Shown: positions 35,887-45,620 of the stretch, one piece after another
How positions within the stretch are numbered: the first letter of the stretch is position 1
Layout of the letters: every line of letters starts with the position of its first letter
Assembly (NCBI RefSeq): GCF_026723765.1
Contig: NZ_CP113524.1
Coordinates: forward strand, 2,899,001-2,963,000
Direction of reading: 5' to 3'
DNA: 64,000 bases
Source of the DNA: Lacrimispora xylanolytica
GTDB taxonomy: Bacteria; Bacillota; Clostridia; Lachnospirales; Lachnospiraceae
Made by a program: the position numbers and the translations under genes
Notes under the pieces: model-generated
Databases searched by the model: none
What the model saw: the letters and a program-made list of their open reading frames with translations, nothing else
What the model was told of the DNA's origin: nothing

Positions 35887-37977
35887 CTAATATTCGTTCC
35901 AAAGCTTTGGATTTGTTATATTCAGTCTAAGATCACATTGCAGGCAGCGTCCGGCCTCGCATGATGCTTCTCCACAGGTAAAGGGTTGCTCCACTGCAGC
36001 AAAGCTTTTTTTCCGCTCCTGAGGTTCCAATCGAGAAGGGGTGAGCCGTTCTAAGTTTCCAAAACCTTCCGTTCTTCCAAGAAACGGATCCGCCATTTCC
36101 TTTTTAAGCAGTTCTTCTGAGATATCTCCGTCCCCACCAAGATAACGGTCCATCTCTATGGCAGATTGTCTCCCGGCTGCAATTGCTTCTATCACAGATT
36201 TTGTTCCCGTTACCACATCACCGGCCCCAAAAACTCCGGACACGCTGGTAGAAAATGAGCTGTTTACCTTTACATAGGAACCGTGATTCAGCTCGACTCC
36301 CAACGTATTCGTCCCATCAGGAGCCTGTCCCACAGCAAAAATCACATGATCCACAGGAATGATTTCCTGGGACCCCTCTACAAGTTTTATCACGGCTTTT
36401 CTGTTTTCATCAAAATAAAACTGATCTACTTTTTGAAGCTCTACGCCCTGTACCTTTGTATTTCCTGTAATGCGAAGAAACGAATAGCCGGAATGAAGAA
36501 TGATTCCTTCGTCCTTTCCCTCCTTGATTTCTTCTGCATCCGCAGTCATGTTATTCTTGCTTTCCAGGCAAGCAATATGCACCTCTTCTGCTCCCAGGCG
36601 AAGGGCTGTTCTTGCGCAGTCATAAGCAACATTTCCACCGCCCAGCACCATCACTTTTTTACCAAGATCACCAATCTGGTCTCTTCGTGCATTTTTTAGG
36701 AAATCCGTATTAAGAATGACTCCGGAAAGCTTATTTCCCTCCAGAGGCAGCAAGATACCCTTATGGGTACCAATTGCAATCAAAACCGTATCATATCCCT
36801 GTTTTAAAAGAACTTCTGGTGCTTCTGACGTAGTATTTACCTTGAGCCTGACGCCTACTTCCAGGATATCACTAATCTCACGGTCCAGAACCTCATCTGG
36901 CAGCCGGTAGGAGGGGATGCCATAACGACACTGTCCCCCCGCTTTTTCATTGGCCTCAAAAACGGTTACCTCATGGCCTTTCTTTGCCAGATAATAGGCC
37001 GCTGTCAGACCAGCCGGACCGGCTCCGATAATGGCTGCCTTTTTTCCTGTAGGAGCTGCACTCTTTCTGTTTTTCTTCCATTTATCAGAATGTGAGGCAG
37101 CAGCGGCTCTTTTTAACTTACAGATAGACAGAGGCTCTCCAAGTTCATTGCGCTTACAGGCTGTTTCACATACGTGATTGCAGATACAACCCAGTGTTTC
37201 CGGAAAAGGAAGTTTTTCTCGGATGACGGACGTTGCTTTTTCATAATCTCCCTCTTTTATGTACCTCAAGTACCTGGGAATGTCTGTGTGCGCTGGACAT
37301 GCCGTCCTGCAAGGAACCACGTGCTCCCCGTAAGACACGTCTTCGCTTATCTGTCCCAAGGCATCCATAATGGAACCGGTAGGGCAAACTTCAATACAGG
37401 CCCCACAAAATTTACACCCTGCTTCTATTAAAGAGATGTTACCGTCAGTTCCGATACGAACCCCTTCCTCGGTTGTTTGGAAATCCAGCACCTTCACGCC
37501 ACGAAGCTCCCGACAGGCACGCACACAGCGTCCGCAACGGACGCATCTGGTAAACAAATGCCTGATCAGGGGATTGCTCTCATCGGTTGGAACTGTTCTG
37601 GTCTTCTTTTTCCACCGCTCAGGACCCACACCCAGATATTGATACATGGACTGCAATTCACATTTTCCATACTTTGGACATCCGGTACAGTCTGCCGGAT
37701 GGGTTGCAAGGATCAGTTCCATTGCCGTCTTTCTGGTTTTTTCTGCTTTGGGTCCATTAACAGTAACCTTCATCCCCTCCTGCACTTTTATCATACAGGA
37801 AGGAACTGCCTGATTCATGCCCTCAATTTCTACCGAACACAGACGGCATCCACCTACAGCCTCCAAATCAGGATGTCCGCAAAGATGTGGAATGTATATT
37901 CCTGCCCCCAAAGCAGCATTTAAGACAGACATTCCTTCGTTTGCCTCTATCTGCTTATCATTAATTGTTAACCACAT
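35887..37977 (-). CDS. NuoG-type Fe-S / GltD-type FAD oxidoreductase fusion
   Basis: This 696-residue protein begins with a [2Fe-2S] domain (Cys33, 44, 47, 61). A NuoG-style His-Cys cluster follows (HPADCTGCPKYGKC, about 92-105), then two ferredoxin clusters (CVRCGRCVRAC; CKFCGACIEVC). From about residue 225 it is GltD-like: Cys cluster (CRTACPAH; CICNHVCETAC), FAD motif AIIGAGPAGLTAAYYLA near 315, NAD(P)H motif VLGGGNVAYDCARTA near 450, ending in a Cys-rich tail. It resembles NAD(P)H-ferredoxin electron distributors of anaerobes. It is flanked by the NuoF-like protein and a flavoprotein reductase in one operon, and so probably feeds electrons to the reductase. Confidence 0.87.
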   Translation of the reverse strand: MWLTINDKQIEANEGMSVLNAALGAGIYIPHLCGHPDLEAVGGCRLCSVEIEGMNQAVPSCMIKVQEGMKVTVNGPKAEKTRKTAMELILATHPADCTGCPKYGKCELQSMYQYLGVGPERWKKKTRTVPTDESNPLIRHLFTRCVRCGRCVRACRELRGVKVLDFQTTEEGVRIGTDGNISLIEAGCKFCGACIEVCPTGSIMDALGQISEDVSYGEHVVPCRTACPAHTDIPRYLRYIKEGDYEKATSVIREKLPFPETLGCICNHVCETACKRNELGEPLSICKLKRAAAASHSDKWKKNRKSAAPTGKKAAIIGAGPAGLTAAYYLAKKGHEVTVFEANEKAGGQCRYGIPSYRLPDEVLDREISDILEVGVRLKVNTTSEAPEVLLKQGYDTVLIAIGTHKGILLPLEGNKLSGVILNTDFLKNARRDQIGDLGKKVMVLGGGNVAYDCARTALRLGAEEVHIACLESKNNMTADAEEIKEGKDEGIILHSGYSFLRITGNTKVQGVELQKVDQFYFDENRKAVIKLVEGSQEIIPVDHVIFAVGQAPDGTNTLGVELNHGSYVKVNSSFSTSVSGVFGAGDVVTGTKSVIEAIAAGRQSAIEMDRYLGGDGDISEELLKKEMADPFLGRTEGFGNLERLTPSRLEPQERKKSFAAVEQPFTCGEASCEAGRCLQCDLRLNITNPKLWNEY

Positions 37978-38018
37978 ATTTCCTCCATTGAACGGATCAG
38001 CGCTCCGATTCTAAGACA

Positions 38019-39500
38019 TTAATACTCGACCGCTTCTTCTGCTGCGTTTTCTCCTGCAATTCTTCCACTGTTTAAGCAAAATCCCATTGAATTTCCCGAA
38101 AGGATGAATGGGTAACTATCTCCAAAGATATTGCACGCATCTGTACCCACACAATAAAGTCCCGGGATGACCTTTGCCTCTTTGCTCAAAACCTGCGTCT
38201 TATGATTAATCTTTACTCCGCCCAAAGTGCCGTAAGCTCCTACATTCTGACGGCAGCAATAAAATGGTCCCTTCTCAATGGGCTGCATATAGGCTCTGTT
38301 TTTTTCAAAAATCTCATCAAATCCACCATCGCACATCTCATTGTACTCTTCCACTTGTTTCACAAGCCCCTCCGGATCTATTCCGGCTTTCTCTGCCAAT
38401 TCTTCTATGGTATCCGCTTGGCAGATGGGTTCGTATCCAGCCGCCAGATCCTTTTCCCACTGATCGTCAAAGTGGTCAAATAAATCGTGAGGATGCACAT
38501 GAGATATGATATCCGGGCCTTTTTTCTTATATTTCTTTAATAACTTACTGTCAAAAATAGAATACGCTACATACCCTGGCTGGGTGGAAATGGCATTGCC
38601 TGTAAAGGTAGTGTTGGCAATCTGGTCTTCCGGCATAAAGCGGTATCCATTACGATTGACCCAGAGACATGGCTGACGAAATGCTCCGTCCAGGATAAAA
38701 TGATTCATGTTATCTGGAAGCTGGTACATCAGCTCCATGGTACAGGGAGCCTGTCCGGCACCGGCTTCCCATGCCATTTTGATTCCATCTCCCTTCATGC
38801 CTGGGATGGCAAAATTAAAGATAGTCTTACCAAATTCATATCCAGTCTGTTCCCGAATCATTTCCGGATTATCCCCAAACCCACCGGTTGCCAGAATCAC
38901 GGACTTAGCCCTAGCCTCTATTTCTTCTCCAGCTCTGTCTCTGGCAATGACACCTACAGCCTTACCATCTTCCATTATCACTTTTGAAACAGGAGTCTCC
39001 ATGTAAAATTCAATTCCCAGCTCCTTGGCCCGTTCCGTCATTTTCTTTATCATAGCCGTTGCACAGCGGGGGCCGGGTGCTCCACCGCCTTCTGGTTTTA
39101 CTACATGCCAGGTAAACTCCCCATCCGAATATGCCCTAGTAGCTTCCGGTGCATTAAACGCCCTTTGTACGCCCAAAAATTCGACTCCCATGTCCATGAG
39201 CCATTCAATGGTCTCTCCTGACTTGAAATAGTAATCCCGGACCAGACGCGCATCTACCCGGTAATGGGTATAATACATGTGCTTACGGAATGCTTCGCCA
39301 GCTGTCAGGGAAATCATATGCTCCTTCTGTATGGGAGACCCCACCCCAAGAGGTCCCATTCCCATATTGGCAGCGCCGCCCGTTGTATTGGATTTTTCAA
39401 ACATAATTACTTCCACCCCATTTTCAGCTGCAGAAATGCCTGCTGCCAAACCAGAAAGTCCTGCTGCAACCACAATAACATCTGTCTGTAACTGCTTCAT
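38019..39500 (-). CDS. FAD-dependent reductase of the fumarate-reductase/KsdD-like flavoprotein family
   Basis: This 493-residue protein has an N-terminal FAD Rossmann domain in which the usual GxGxxG reads AAGLSGLA, the first Gly being Ala. It has the FAD_binding_2 helix ILATGGFGDN and the C-terminal GLYCVGTDACNIFGDSYPF. No signal peptide, covalent-flavin site or cytochrome domain is present, so it is cytoplasmic. Relatives in gut anaerobes reduce C=C bonds of enoates, cinnamates or steroids. Within an operon of NAD(P)H electron carriers and an FMN reductase, it is the likely terminal reductase. The substrate is unknown; a flavonoid-related enone is a guess based on the adjacent phloretin/phloroglucinol operon. 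Confidence 0.83.
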   Translation of the reverse strand: MKQLQTDVIVVAAGLSGLAAGISAAENGVEVIMFEKSNTTGGAANMGMGPLGVGSPIQKEHMISLTAGEAFRKHMYYTHYRVDARLVRDYYFKSGETIEWLMDMGVEFLGVQRAFNAPEATRAYSDGEFTWHVVKPEGGGAPGPRCATAMIKKMTERAKELGIEFYMETPVSKVIMEDGKAVGVIARDRAGEEIEARAKSVILATGGFGDNPEMIREQTGYEFGKTIFNFAIPGMKGDGIKMAWEAGAGQAPCTMELMYQLPDNMNHFILDGAFRQPCLWVNRNGYRFMPEDQIANTTFTGNAISTQPGYVAYSIFDSKLLKKYKKKGPDIISHVHPHDLFDHFDDQWEKDLAAGYEPICQADTIEELAEKAGIDPEGLVKQVEEYNEMCDGGFDEIFEKNRAYMQPIEKGPFYCCRQNVGAYGTLGGVKINHKTQVLSKEAKVIPGLYCVGTDACNIFGDSYPFILSGNSMGFCLNSGRIAGENAAEEAVEY

Positions 39501-39524
39501 TGAAATACCTCCGTCTTTTCGTAT

Positions 39525-40469
39525 TTATATCGTTTTAAAATTTAAGCTTTTGTATTTTTCTAACTTTTCTTTGGCGATTTTACGTTTCTCTGGATCAGAG
39601 AAGAACCCACCCTGTGTATGGATAATTTCTTCCAAATGATGTCCTCTGCCTTCCAGTGTGGTGCGGTCTCTGATAAGCCCATTTTCCTGAATTACAAATT
39701 TCCACTTTCCACCCTCTGCTTTTTCAAGGGTTCCACCGGCACCGCATACCTGGCATTCGACGGGAAAATGGAGTCCATCCCACTGCACCTCTCCCAAAAT
39801 CAGCGCATTGGAATGGCAATTCGGACACCAACCCATGTCTTCCTCTCCCAGCCATTTGCGCTCTTCCACAGGAGTCTGGATTGCAGTCATGATGTTTTTA
39901 CCCATTTGCACCATCCGTTCTAACATATCGTCATGAAGGAGACATTGAGCCGGAGCTGGCACTCTGGTCGCGAGATACATATCTACAACTTTAAAGTCCG
40001 AAGTGAACATTGCTGCCTGCATGGATTCCAGCGCCATGGACTGCCAGGAACGGGTAGACCCCCCTACAGCGATCAAAGCGCTGACTCTGTCCTTGTGCTC
40101 GATTGCTCCAATGGACTCAAGAAATGCGTTCTCATAGCTTAAGCTTCTCTGGGCAAACTTTGCAAATACGGAACAGGCTTGTAAGTCATAGGTGGGAGCT
40201 GCAAAAATAACACCGTCAGCTTTTAACAGCACTTCCATAATTCTCTTCTTATCGTCCTTTTCATCTAGTACACATCCCGTGTTTTTTCCTTGTGACATGC
40301 CTATAGTACATGAAGTGCATCCGGTACAATCTATGATGTTGTAATCTCTCAAATTGATCATTGTAACATCGGCTCCCTCCTCCTGACATGCAAGAAGTGC
40401 CTCCTTTAACAAAATATCACAATTGCTGTTTTTACGCCCCGTACTGACTCCTAAAATTTTTACTGACAT
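39525..40469 (-). CDS. Flavodoxin-fold FMN reductase with zinc-ribbon-like C-terminus
   Basis: The protein has 314 residues from ATG 40469 (AAAAGGAG upstream). Residues 1-190 form an NADPH-dependent FMN reductase/iron-sulfur flavoprotein fold (ILGVSTGRKNSNCDILL; DCTGCTSCTIG, which may bind an Fe-S cluster; APTYDLQACSVFAKF). Residues about 225-260 hold CPNCHSNALILGEV and CQVCGAGG, a CxxC...CxxC metal-binding ribbon not typical of simple FMN reductases. It is the first gene of the redox operon, 230 bp from the divergent PucR-type regulator. It may recycle reduced flavin or act as a small electron carrier. Confidence 0.83.
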   Translation of the reverse strand: MSVKILGVSTGRKNSNCDILLKEALLACQEEGADVTMINLRDYNIIDCTGCTSCTIGMSQGKNTGCVLDEKDDKKRIMEVLLKADGVIFAAPTYDLQACSVFAKFAQRSLSYENAFLESIGAIEHKDRVSALIAVGGSTRSWQSMALESMQAAMFTSDFKVVDMYLATRVPAPAQCLLHDDMLERMVQMGKNIMTAIQTPVEERKWLGEEDMGWCPNCHSNALILGEVQWDGLHFPVECQVCGAGGTLEKAEGGKWKFVIQENGLIRDRTTLEGRGHHLEEIIHTQGGFFSDPEKRKIAKEKLEKYKSLNFKTI

Positions 40470-40698
40470 ACATATTCTCCTTTTCAATTTTTATAAAATT
40501 TAGTACAATCATAGAAAGTAACGTTTTAATACCTCTGTAAATATCTCTGTTATGTAACTATCTATAAAATACTTATTTATTGGTACTTGTTAAAATAGTA
40601 ACATGATATAATAGAAGATGCTTCCAACAGTTATCGAATATTTTTCTCATATGGATGGGATCATTTCCTACAGTTGTCTTAATCAAAAAGGAGATAAA

Positions 40699-42216
40699 AT
40701 GGCTTGTTTAGAAACTATTATAAGAAATATTCAAGATACCTTTCAGATTCATGTTCATGGACCCGTTTTTTCCGACCAGCGGATAGAGAGTGTTTATTAC
40801 CTGCTGCCTCCTCATGACGACCAGTTACCCCTTGACCCCCATACCCTTTACATAGGAAATTATAAGGATTTTCCTCCTCCCATTCCAGACGGTTGCATTC
40901 TATTACTCAACTGCTGTGGGGAGTGTAAAGACTTAAGCCGATTATACATCAACGAAGACCTGGACTCGTTTGCGGTCCTAAACTGCATACAACAGGAATT
41001 ATATGCCAGCCGCAAAGCAGATTTAAAAATTGATGAAGTTTTTCAAGTATTGCAGGCAGGATATGGTTACCAGAGTATGCTTGACACGGCAAGGTCCTAT
41101 CTGAATAACCCCATAACCTTATGTACCACAAGCTTTTCCGTCCTTGCCTCCAGCCCGAAAGAACGTTTTGATGATAAATTTGATGTTTATGAAAAGAAAT
41201 TCTATCTAAAAAATGAGTTTATTCGGAATATGAAAGAAAAAGAGGTTCTTCAGCATTTATTCACCTCTTCCTCTCCCATGGTTGTGGAAATTGATGATTC
41301 TCCCGGAATCGCTTACCTTTTTTGCAGCATCCATATCAGACGTGCCGCTGTCGGATACTTATGTATAAGCTCCCTTTACCGCCCCTTTGAAGCTGCGGAC
41401 AGTGCCTTTGTTATGAATTTATCAAAGCTGATATCCTTAGAAATGCAAAAGGCTGAGTGTTATGCAGAAAAAACAGGTTTGAAATATGAGTGTTTCTTAA
41501 CCGACTTAATAGAGCAGAATCTGCACAGTGAGACCATTGCAGTTCGGCACTTAGTACAACTGGGGGAACCTTTTTACCAGTACTTCTGGGTGCTGGGATT
41601 CACCTTTCATGGTTTTTCCAACCACCAGTTGAACCCCAATTACTATATAGACCAGCTATCAGGAATTTTTAAACACAGCATGGCTTTCTTTTACAAAGGG
41701 ACTGTAATTCTTTTGCACACCAGTAGCTACAAAGACCCCTATCAGTCAATTGACAAACATAAGCTGACTCATTTTCTACAACTGAACCAGATTAATGCTG
41801 CAATCAGTTATCGGTTCGAAAAAATTCTGGACACCTGGCGTTATTATAACCAGGTCATATTCATGTTGAAGAATAAAAAATGTGTGAGGAAGGAGCGCTG
41901 TCTCAATTACGAAGACAACTATTTGAACCATCTTCTGGAGGCCGCTCAAAATGACATCAATGCTGAGACCATCATTCACCCGGATCTTTTGTTTCTGCAA
42001 AAATATGACCAGGAAAATAATACAGAATATATAAAAACGTTAAAGGCTTATTTTTTAAATAACCGCAATGCCTTAAATACTTCCAATTACCTTCATATAC
42101 ATAAAAGCACCTTTTTTTACCGCATCGGTAAAATTGCAGACTTGACGTCATTCGATCCCGCCAATGCACAGATTCTTTTTTCCTATGAATTTTCCTTTCG
42201 GGTCATGGATTTTTAG
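40699..42216 (+). CDS. PucR-type transcriptional regulator
   Basis: The protein has 505 residues from ATG 40699 (AAGGAG upstream); the frame is open for 27 further codons with no RBS. A long N-terminal and central sensory part (GAF-like, about 130-280) precedes a C-terminal PucR HTH with FLNNRNALNTSNYLHIHKST. Such regulators often activate purine, aromatic or amino-acid catabolism. It is divergent from the flavin/Fe-S redox operon, which is its likely target. Its stop overlaps that of the convergent phloretin-hydrolase-like gene by 4 bp. Confidence 0.83.
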   Translation: MACLETIIRNIQDTFQIHVHGPVFSDQRIESVYYLLPPHDDQLPLDPHTLYIGNYKDFPPPIPDGCILLLNCCGECKDLSRLYINEDLDSFAVLNCIQQELYASRKADLKIDEVFQVLQAGYGYQSMLDTARSYLNNPITLCTTSFSVLASSPKERFDDKFDVYEKKFYLKNEFIRNMKEKEVLQHLFTSSSPMVVEIDDSPGIAYLFCSIHIRRAAVGYLCISSLYRPFEAADSAFVMNLSKLISLEMQKAECYAEKTGLKYECFLTDLIEQNLHSETIAVRHLVQLGEPFYQYFWVLGFTFHGFSNHQLNPNYYIDQLSGIFKHSMAFFYKGTVILLHTSSYKDPYQSIDKHKLTHFLQLNQINAAISYRFEKILDTWRYYNQVIFMLKNKKCVRKERCLNYEDNYLNHLLEAAQNDINAETIIHPDLLFLQKYDQENNTEYIKTLKAYFLNNRNALNTSNYLHIHKSTFFYRIGKIADLTSFDPANAQILFSYEFSFRVMDF

Positions 42217-43004
42217 AAACTATCTTTGTTCTGAGCGTACACTTCCGGCAAAATGGCTGCCAGATTGGAAAATTCCTTAATGTTGTGGGCAAAAAGACTT
42301 TTTGTAACGATTTCCGGGACCTTTACGCCTTCAGGCAGGGCTTTTTTCATGACTCCCTGTTCCATTTTAAAGCCGATCCAGAAGCGGGAGCAGAACATCA
42401 CCCCTCCCTCACAGGGGTACCATTTATGAGTCATGGCAGCGGCACAGGAGCCCTCTCCGATGGCACAGACCAGGGACTCACAGGCTTTACTTCCGACGAT
42501 GGCGGAATCATAACCAAAGTCAGCCGGACTTTTAAAGCACAGCTTAAGGAATTCAAAACCAGGGCCTATGTCTTCCATTATGTAGTGGTTGACCCCCCAT
42601 GTCTTCTCCCTCATTGGGACCAACGGGTCACAGACGTAATCCGGGCGGTCAGCTCTGGCAAAACAATGATCCTCAGGGTCCCAGATTTTATAACGGAGAT
42701 CAGAACCTACACTATGCCACGGGAACCACCAATCCAGCATCTCTCCTGTGACTCCGGGCATGTAGGTGGTATTGCATACGTAGCCAGTACCATCTTCATG
42801 GACACCATAGCCGCTCTGGCAGTATGCTTCATCATCCCCGGCAAGATAGAGGTTTCTTTTTTCAAATGGAACTCCTGGTTTCCTGTCCCCCTGACCTTCT
42901 AACAGAGCCAGTTTTTCCTCTGGAATCTCTGCCATAGGTCGTTCAAAAAATTTGTAATAGGATAAGTTCTTTTCTTCCTGGCTTACGCCCACTTTTTTCC
43001 CCAT
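42213..43004 (-). CDS. PhlG/phloretin-hydrolase-family zinc C-C hydrolase
   Basis: The protein has 263 residues from ATG 43004 (AGGAG upstream). The DAPG-hydrolase fold is indicated by TTYMPGVTGEMLDWWFPWH and by putative zinc ligands His97 (WFPWH), Glu144 (HYIMED) and the HxxxE pair His240-Glu244 (HNIKE), matching the order known for PhlG. Family enzymes split a C-C bond between a phloroglucinol ring and an acyl chain: phloretin gives phloroglucinol plus phloretate, or diacetylphloroglucinol is deacetylated. It is the last gene of an operon that otherwise encodes phloroglucinol-ring degradation, so phloretin-like dihydrochalcones are the most likely substrates. Confidence 0.85.
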   Translation of the reverse strand: MGKKVGVSQEEKNLSYYKFFERPMAEIPEEKLALLEGQGDRKPGVPFEKRNLYLAGDDEAYCQSGYGVHEDGTGYVCNTTYMPGVTGEMLDWWFPWHSVGSDLRYKIWDPEDHCFARADRPDYVCDPLVPMREKTWGVNHYIMEDIGPGFEFLKLCFKSPADFGYDSAIVGSKACESLVCAIGEGSCAAAMTHKWYPCEGGVMFCSRFWIGFKMEQGVMKKALPEGVKVPEIVTKSLFAHNIKEFSNLAAILPEVYAQNKDSF

Positions 43005-43112
43005 ATTCCAATCTCCTGTTCTTAATTTTATTGTTGGTATTAGAAACCCCAATTGTTTCTTTAAACTCTATTTATAATTCATTTTACTAAATAATTCAAG
43101 CTCCATAACATG

Positions 43113-43760
43113 TTAGAAGCGCCCAATGTTTTCTGCCATAATGAGAGGTGCTTCTGTCTTTGCGGCCACCTCTTTTGGCGTTGTATGTACAGAAACCTCC
43201 ATAAGGAGAAGGCCTTCCTTTGTCACTTCAATGACTGCAAGCTCTGTCACTATTATGTGGACCTTACAAACTGCGGTGGGGGGCAGTGTGATGTTATTTA
43301 ATATCTTAGGAGAACCGTCCTTTGCTGTGTGGGTCATGGCTATGATTACTTTTTTAGAGCCTGTAACCAAATCCATGGCTCCCCCCATGCCTGGAACCAT
43401 CTTGCCAGGTATGATATGGCTTGCAAGGCTTCCTTGCTTATCCACCTGCAGCGCTCCCAAAACGGTTACATTCACGTGTCCCCCTCGTATAATAGCAAAA
43501 GAAAACGCGCTGTCAAAATAGCTGGCTCCATGTTCCACGGTCACAGGTTTTCCTCCTGCATTGACGATATTGGAATCATAGCCGTCGGCTCCAGGCACAG
43601 GTCCCATACCCAGTATTCCATTTTCAGACTGGAGATGAATCGTCATTCCCTCCGGTATATAATCAGCAACCATAGTGGGAAGCCCAATTCCTAGATTCAC
43701 TACATCTCCGTCGTTTAACTCCTTTGCCACACGTCTTGCTATGGTTTCCTTAATCGACAT
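43113..43760 (-). CDS. 3-oxoacid/acetoacetate CoA-transferase beta subunit
   Basis: This 215-residue protein has the SENG catalytic-Glu motif (LQSENGILGMGP) and GxGxPxxxA-like GLGIGLPTMVADYIP. It pairs with the alpha subunit, whose stop overlaps its start by 11 bp. The reaction moves CoA between acetoacetate (or the C6 intermediate) and acetate/butyrate. In the operon context it would activate acetoacetate released by the BKACE lyase so the thiolase can split it to acetyl-CoA. Substrate preference is inferred. Confidence 0.92.
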   Translation of the reverse strand: MSIKETIARRVAKELNDGDVVNLGIGLPTMVADYIPEGMTIHLQSENGILGMGPVPGADGYDSNIVNAGGKPVTVEHGASYFDSAFSFAIIRGGHVNVTVLGALQVDKQGSLASHIIPGKMVPGMGGAMDLVTGSKKVIIAMTHTAKDGSPKILNNITLPPTAVCKVHIIVTELAVIEVTKEGLLLMEVSVHTTPKEVAAKTEAPLIMAENIGRF

Positions 43761-44409
43761 AAGGTTCTCCTCCTACAAGAAAGTCCACGAATATTCCAGG
43801 TGTGGCTACGCTTTCTGCCTGAATGCTTCCTACTTCCACAATCTCTTCGGCAGCTGCAATGACTGTTTCTGCCGCTGTTGCCATCATGGGATTGAAATTC
43901 CTGGTGGTAGCCCGGTAAAATAAATTGCCTTTCTCATCGGCAACCGAAGCACGAATCAGAGCAAAATCAGCTTTTAGGGGCTTTTCAAGGATAAAGTTCT
44001 TCCCATCCACTTCAATCACCTGCTTCCCTTCTTCAATCTCCGTCCCCAGTCCTGTAGGGGTCAGTACGCCTCCAAGGCCTGCTCCTCCCGCACGAATCTG
44101 TTCTACGAGAGTTCCCTGGGGCACAAGCTGCACCTCCATCTTCCCCTCGTTCATCAGTTGTCCGGTCAGCGGGTTTAAGCCGATGTGGGAGGCGATCAGA
44201 CGGCTGACCGCTCCCGTTTTAATGAGACGGCCGATTCCTGTGTCAAGAGTTCCTCCGTCATTTGCAATAATTGTTAAATTCTTTAAATCTTTCTCTATCA
44301 GCGCATCAATCAGAATCTCCGGGGTTCCATTTGACATGAAACCTCCAATCATGATTATGGCTCCGTCGTTGATGGAAGCGACCGCTTCCTGGGGCGAAAC
44401 TTGTTTCAT
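43750..44409 (-). CDS. 3-oxoacid/acetoacetate CoA-transferase alpha subunit
   Basis: The protein has 219 residues from ATG 44409, which has AGGAGG 8 bp upstream; an ATG two codons earlier is too close to that site. GAIIMIGGFMSNGTPEILI is the usual N-terminal glycine-rich segment, and the rest aligns with AtoD/ScoA-type subunits. It lies 11 bp after the thiolase gene and overlaps the beta-subunit gene. Role as for the beta subunit. Confidence 0.92.
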   Translation of the reverse strand: MKQVSPQEAVASINDGAIIMIGGFMSNGTPEILIDALIEKDLKNLTIIANDGGTLDTGIGRLIKTGAVSRLIASHIGLNPLTGQLMNEGKMEVQLVPQGTLVEQIRAGGAGLGGVLTPTGLGTEIEEGKQVIEVDGKNFILEKPLKADFALIRASVADEKGNLFYRATTRNFNPMMATAAETVIAAAEEIVEVGSIQAESVATPGIFVDFLVGGEPYVD

Positions 44410-44420
44410 GCGCATTCCTC

Positions 44421-45599
44421 CTATCGTTCCACTACGATTGCTGTTCCCATGCCGCCGCCAATGCATAAGGTAGCAAGACCCTTTTTTGCATTTCGCTTTT
44501 CCATCTCATAAAGGAGGGTGGTCAGGATTCTTGCTCCGGATGCACCGATTGGGTGGCCCAAGGCGATGGCGCCGCCATTTACGTTCGTCTTTGCCGGGTC
44601 AAGTCCTAAGCCACGGCACACCGCTATGGCCTGGGCTGCAAATGCTTCGTTTGCTTCTGCCAAATCAAGCTCACTCGAGGTGATACCGGCCTGTTTCATG
44701 GCAAGTGTTGCAGCCGGCACAACGCCAAGTCCCATAACTTCCGGCTCCACGCCTGCGGAGCCATAGCCCGTAATCCGTGCCATAACCGGTAACCCTAATT
44801 CCTCAGCCTTTTCTTTGGAGCAAAGAATCACCATGGCTGCCCCATCATTTAAGCCGGATGCGTTGCCCGCGGTAACGGTACCTTCTTTTAAAAACGATGG
44901 CCGAAGCTTTAAAAGGGTTTCTTCTGTAGTTCCAAACCTGGGAAATTCGTCGGTATCAAAAATCTTTGGCTCACCTTTTTTTACTGGGATGGAAACCGGA
45001 ACAATTTCTTTTTTAAAGCGGCCTGCTTCTATGGCTTTTTGAGCCCTTTGCTGGCTTTCTGCGGAAAACGCGTCCTGCTCCTGTCTGGTGATATTGTACC
45101 TCTTAGCAATATTTTCTGCTGTGACGCCCATATGATAATCGTTAAATGCATCCCAAAGTCCGTCCTGAATCATGGTATCCACTAAAGTTTCATTCCCCAT
45201 CTTGTGCCCCAACCGGTGATTCCTTAAGACATAGGGAGCATTTGACATGCTCTCGGCTCCGCCTGCCAGGATGATGTCTGCATCTCCAGCTTTAATAATC
45301 TGGGCGGCCAGGGTGATTGCTCTTAAGCCTGACCCACAGACCTTGCTGATTCCCATGGCAGGAATCCCCACTGGAATTCCTGCCTTTAAGGATATCTGAC
45401 GTGCCACGTTTTGCCCCAGGCCTGCACTTAATACATTTCCTACAATGACCTCATCTATTTGTTCCGGTTTTATTTGGCCCCGTTCCATTGCACCCTTTAC
45501 TGCTATAGCTCCTAATTCCACCGCCGGGATGGCTAAAAGACTGCCGCCAAAGCTGCCGATGGCTGTCCTGGCAGCACTTACGATAACTACTTCTCTCAT
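44421..45599 (-). CDS. Acetyl-CoA acetyltransferase (thiolase)
   Basis: This 392-residue protein has the three catalytic segments of thiolase: the nucleophilic Cys in [11 protein letters not shown], His in [16 protein letters not shown], and the second Cys in LCIGGGMG. It interconverts two acetyl-CoA and acetoacetyl-CoA. In this operon it is placed to cleave acetoacetyl-CoA formed from phloroglucinol breakdown. It lies 21 bp downstream of the BKACE gene with a GAAGGGAAG ribosome-binding site. Confidence 0.95.
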   Translation of the reverse strand: MREVVIVSAARTAIGSFGGSLLAIPAVELGAIAVKGAMERGQIKPEQIDEVIVGNVLSAGLGQNVARQISLKAGIPVGIPAMGISKVCGSGLRAITLAAQIIKAGDADIILAGGAESMSNAPYVLRNHRLGHKMGNETLVDTMIQDGLWDAFNDYHMGVTAENIAKRYNITRQEQDAFSAESQQRAQKAIEAGRFKKEIVPVSIPVKKGEPKIFDTDEFPRFGTTEETLLKLRPSFLKEGTVTAGNASGLNDGAAMVILCSKEKAEELGLPVMARITGYGSAGVEPEVMGLGVVPAATLAMKQAGITSSELDLAEANEAFAAQAIAVCRGLGLDPAKTNVNGGAIALGHPIGASGARILTTLLYEMEKRNAKKGLATLCIGGGMGTAIVVER

Positions 45600-45620
45600 G
45601 TTCTCTCTTCCCTTCCCTTG

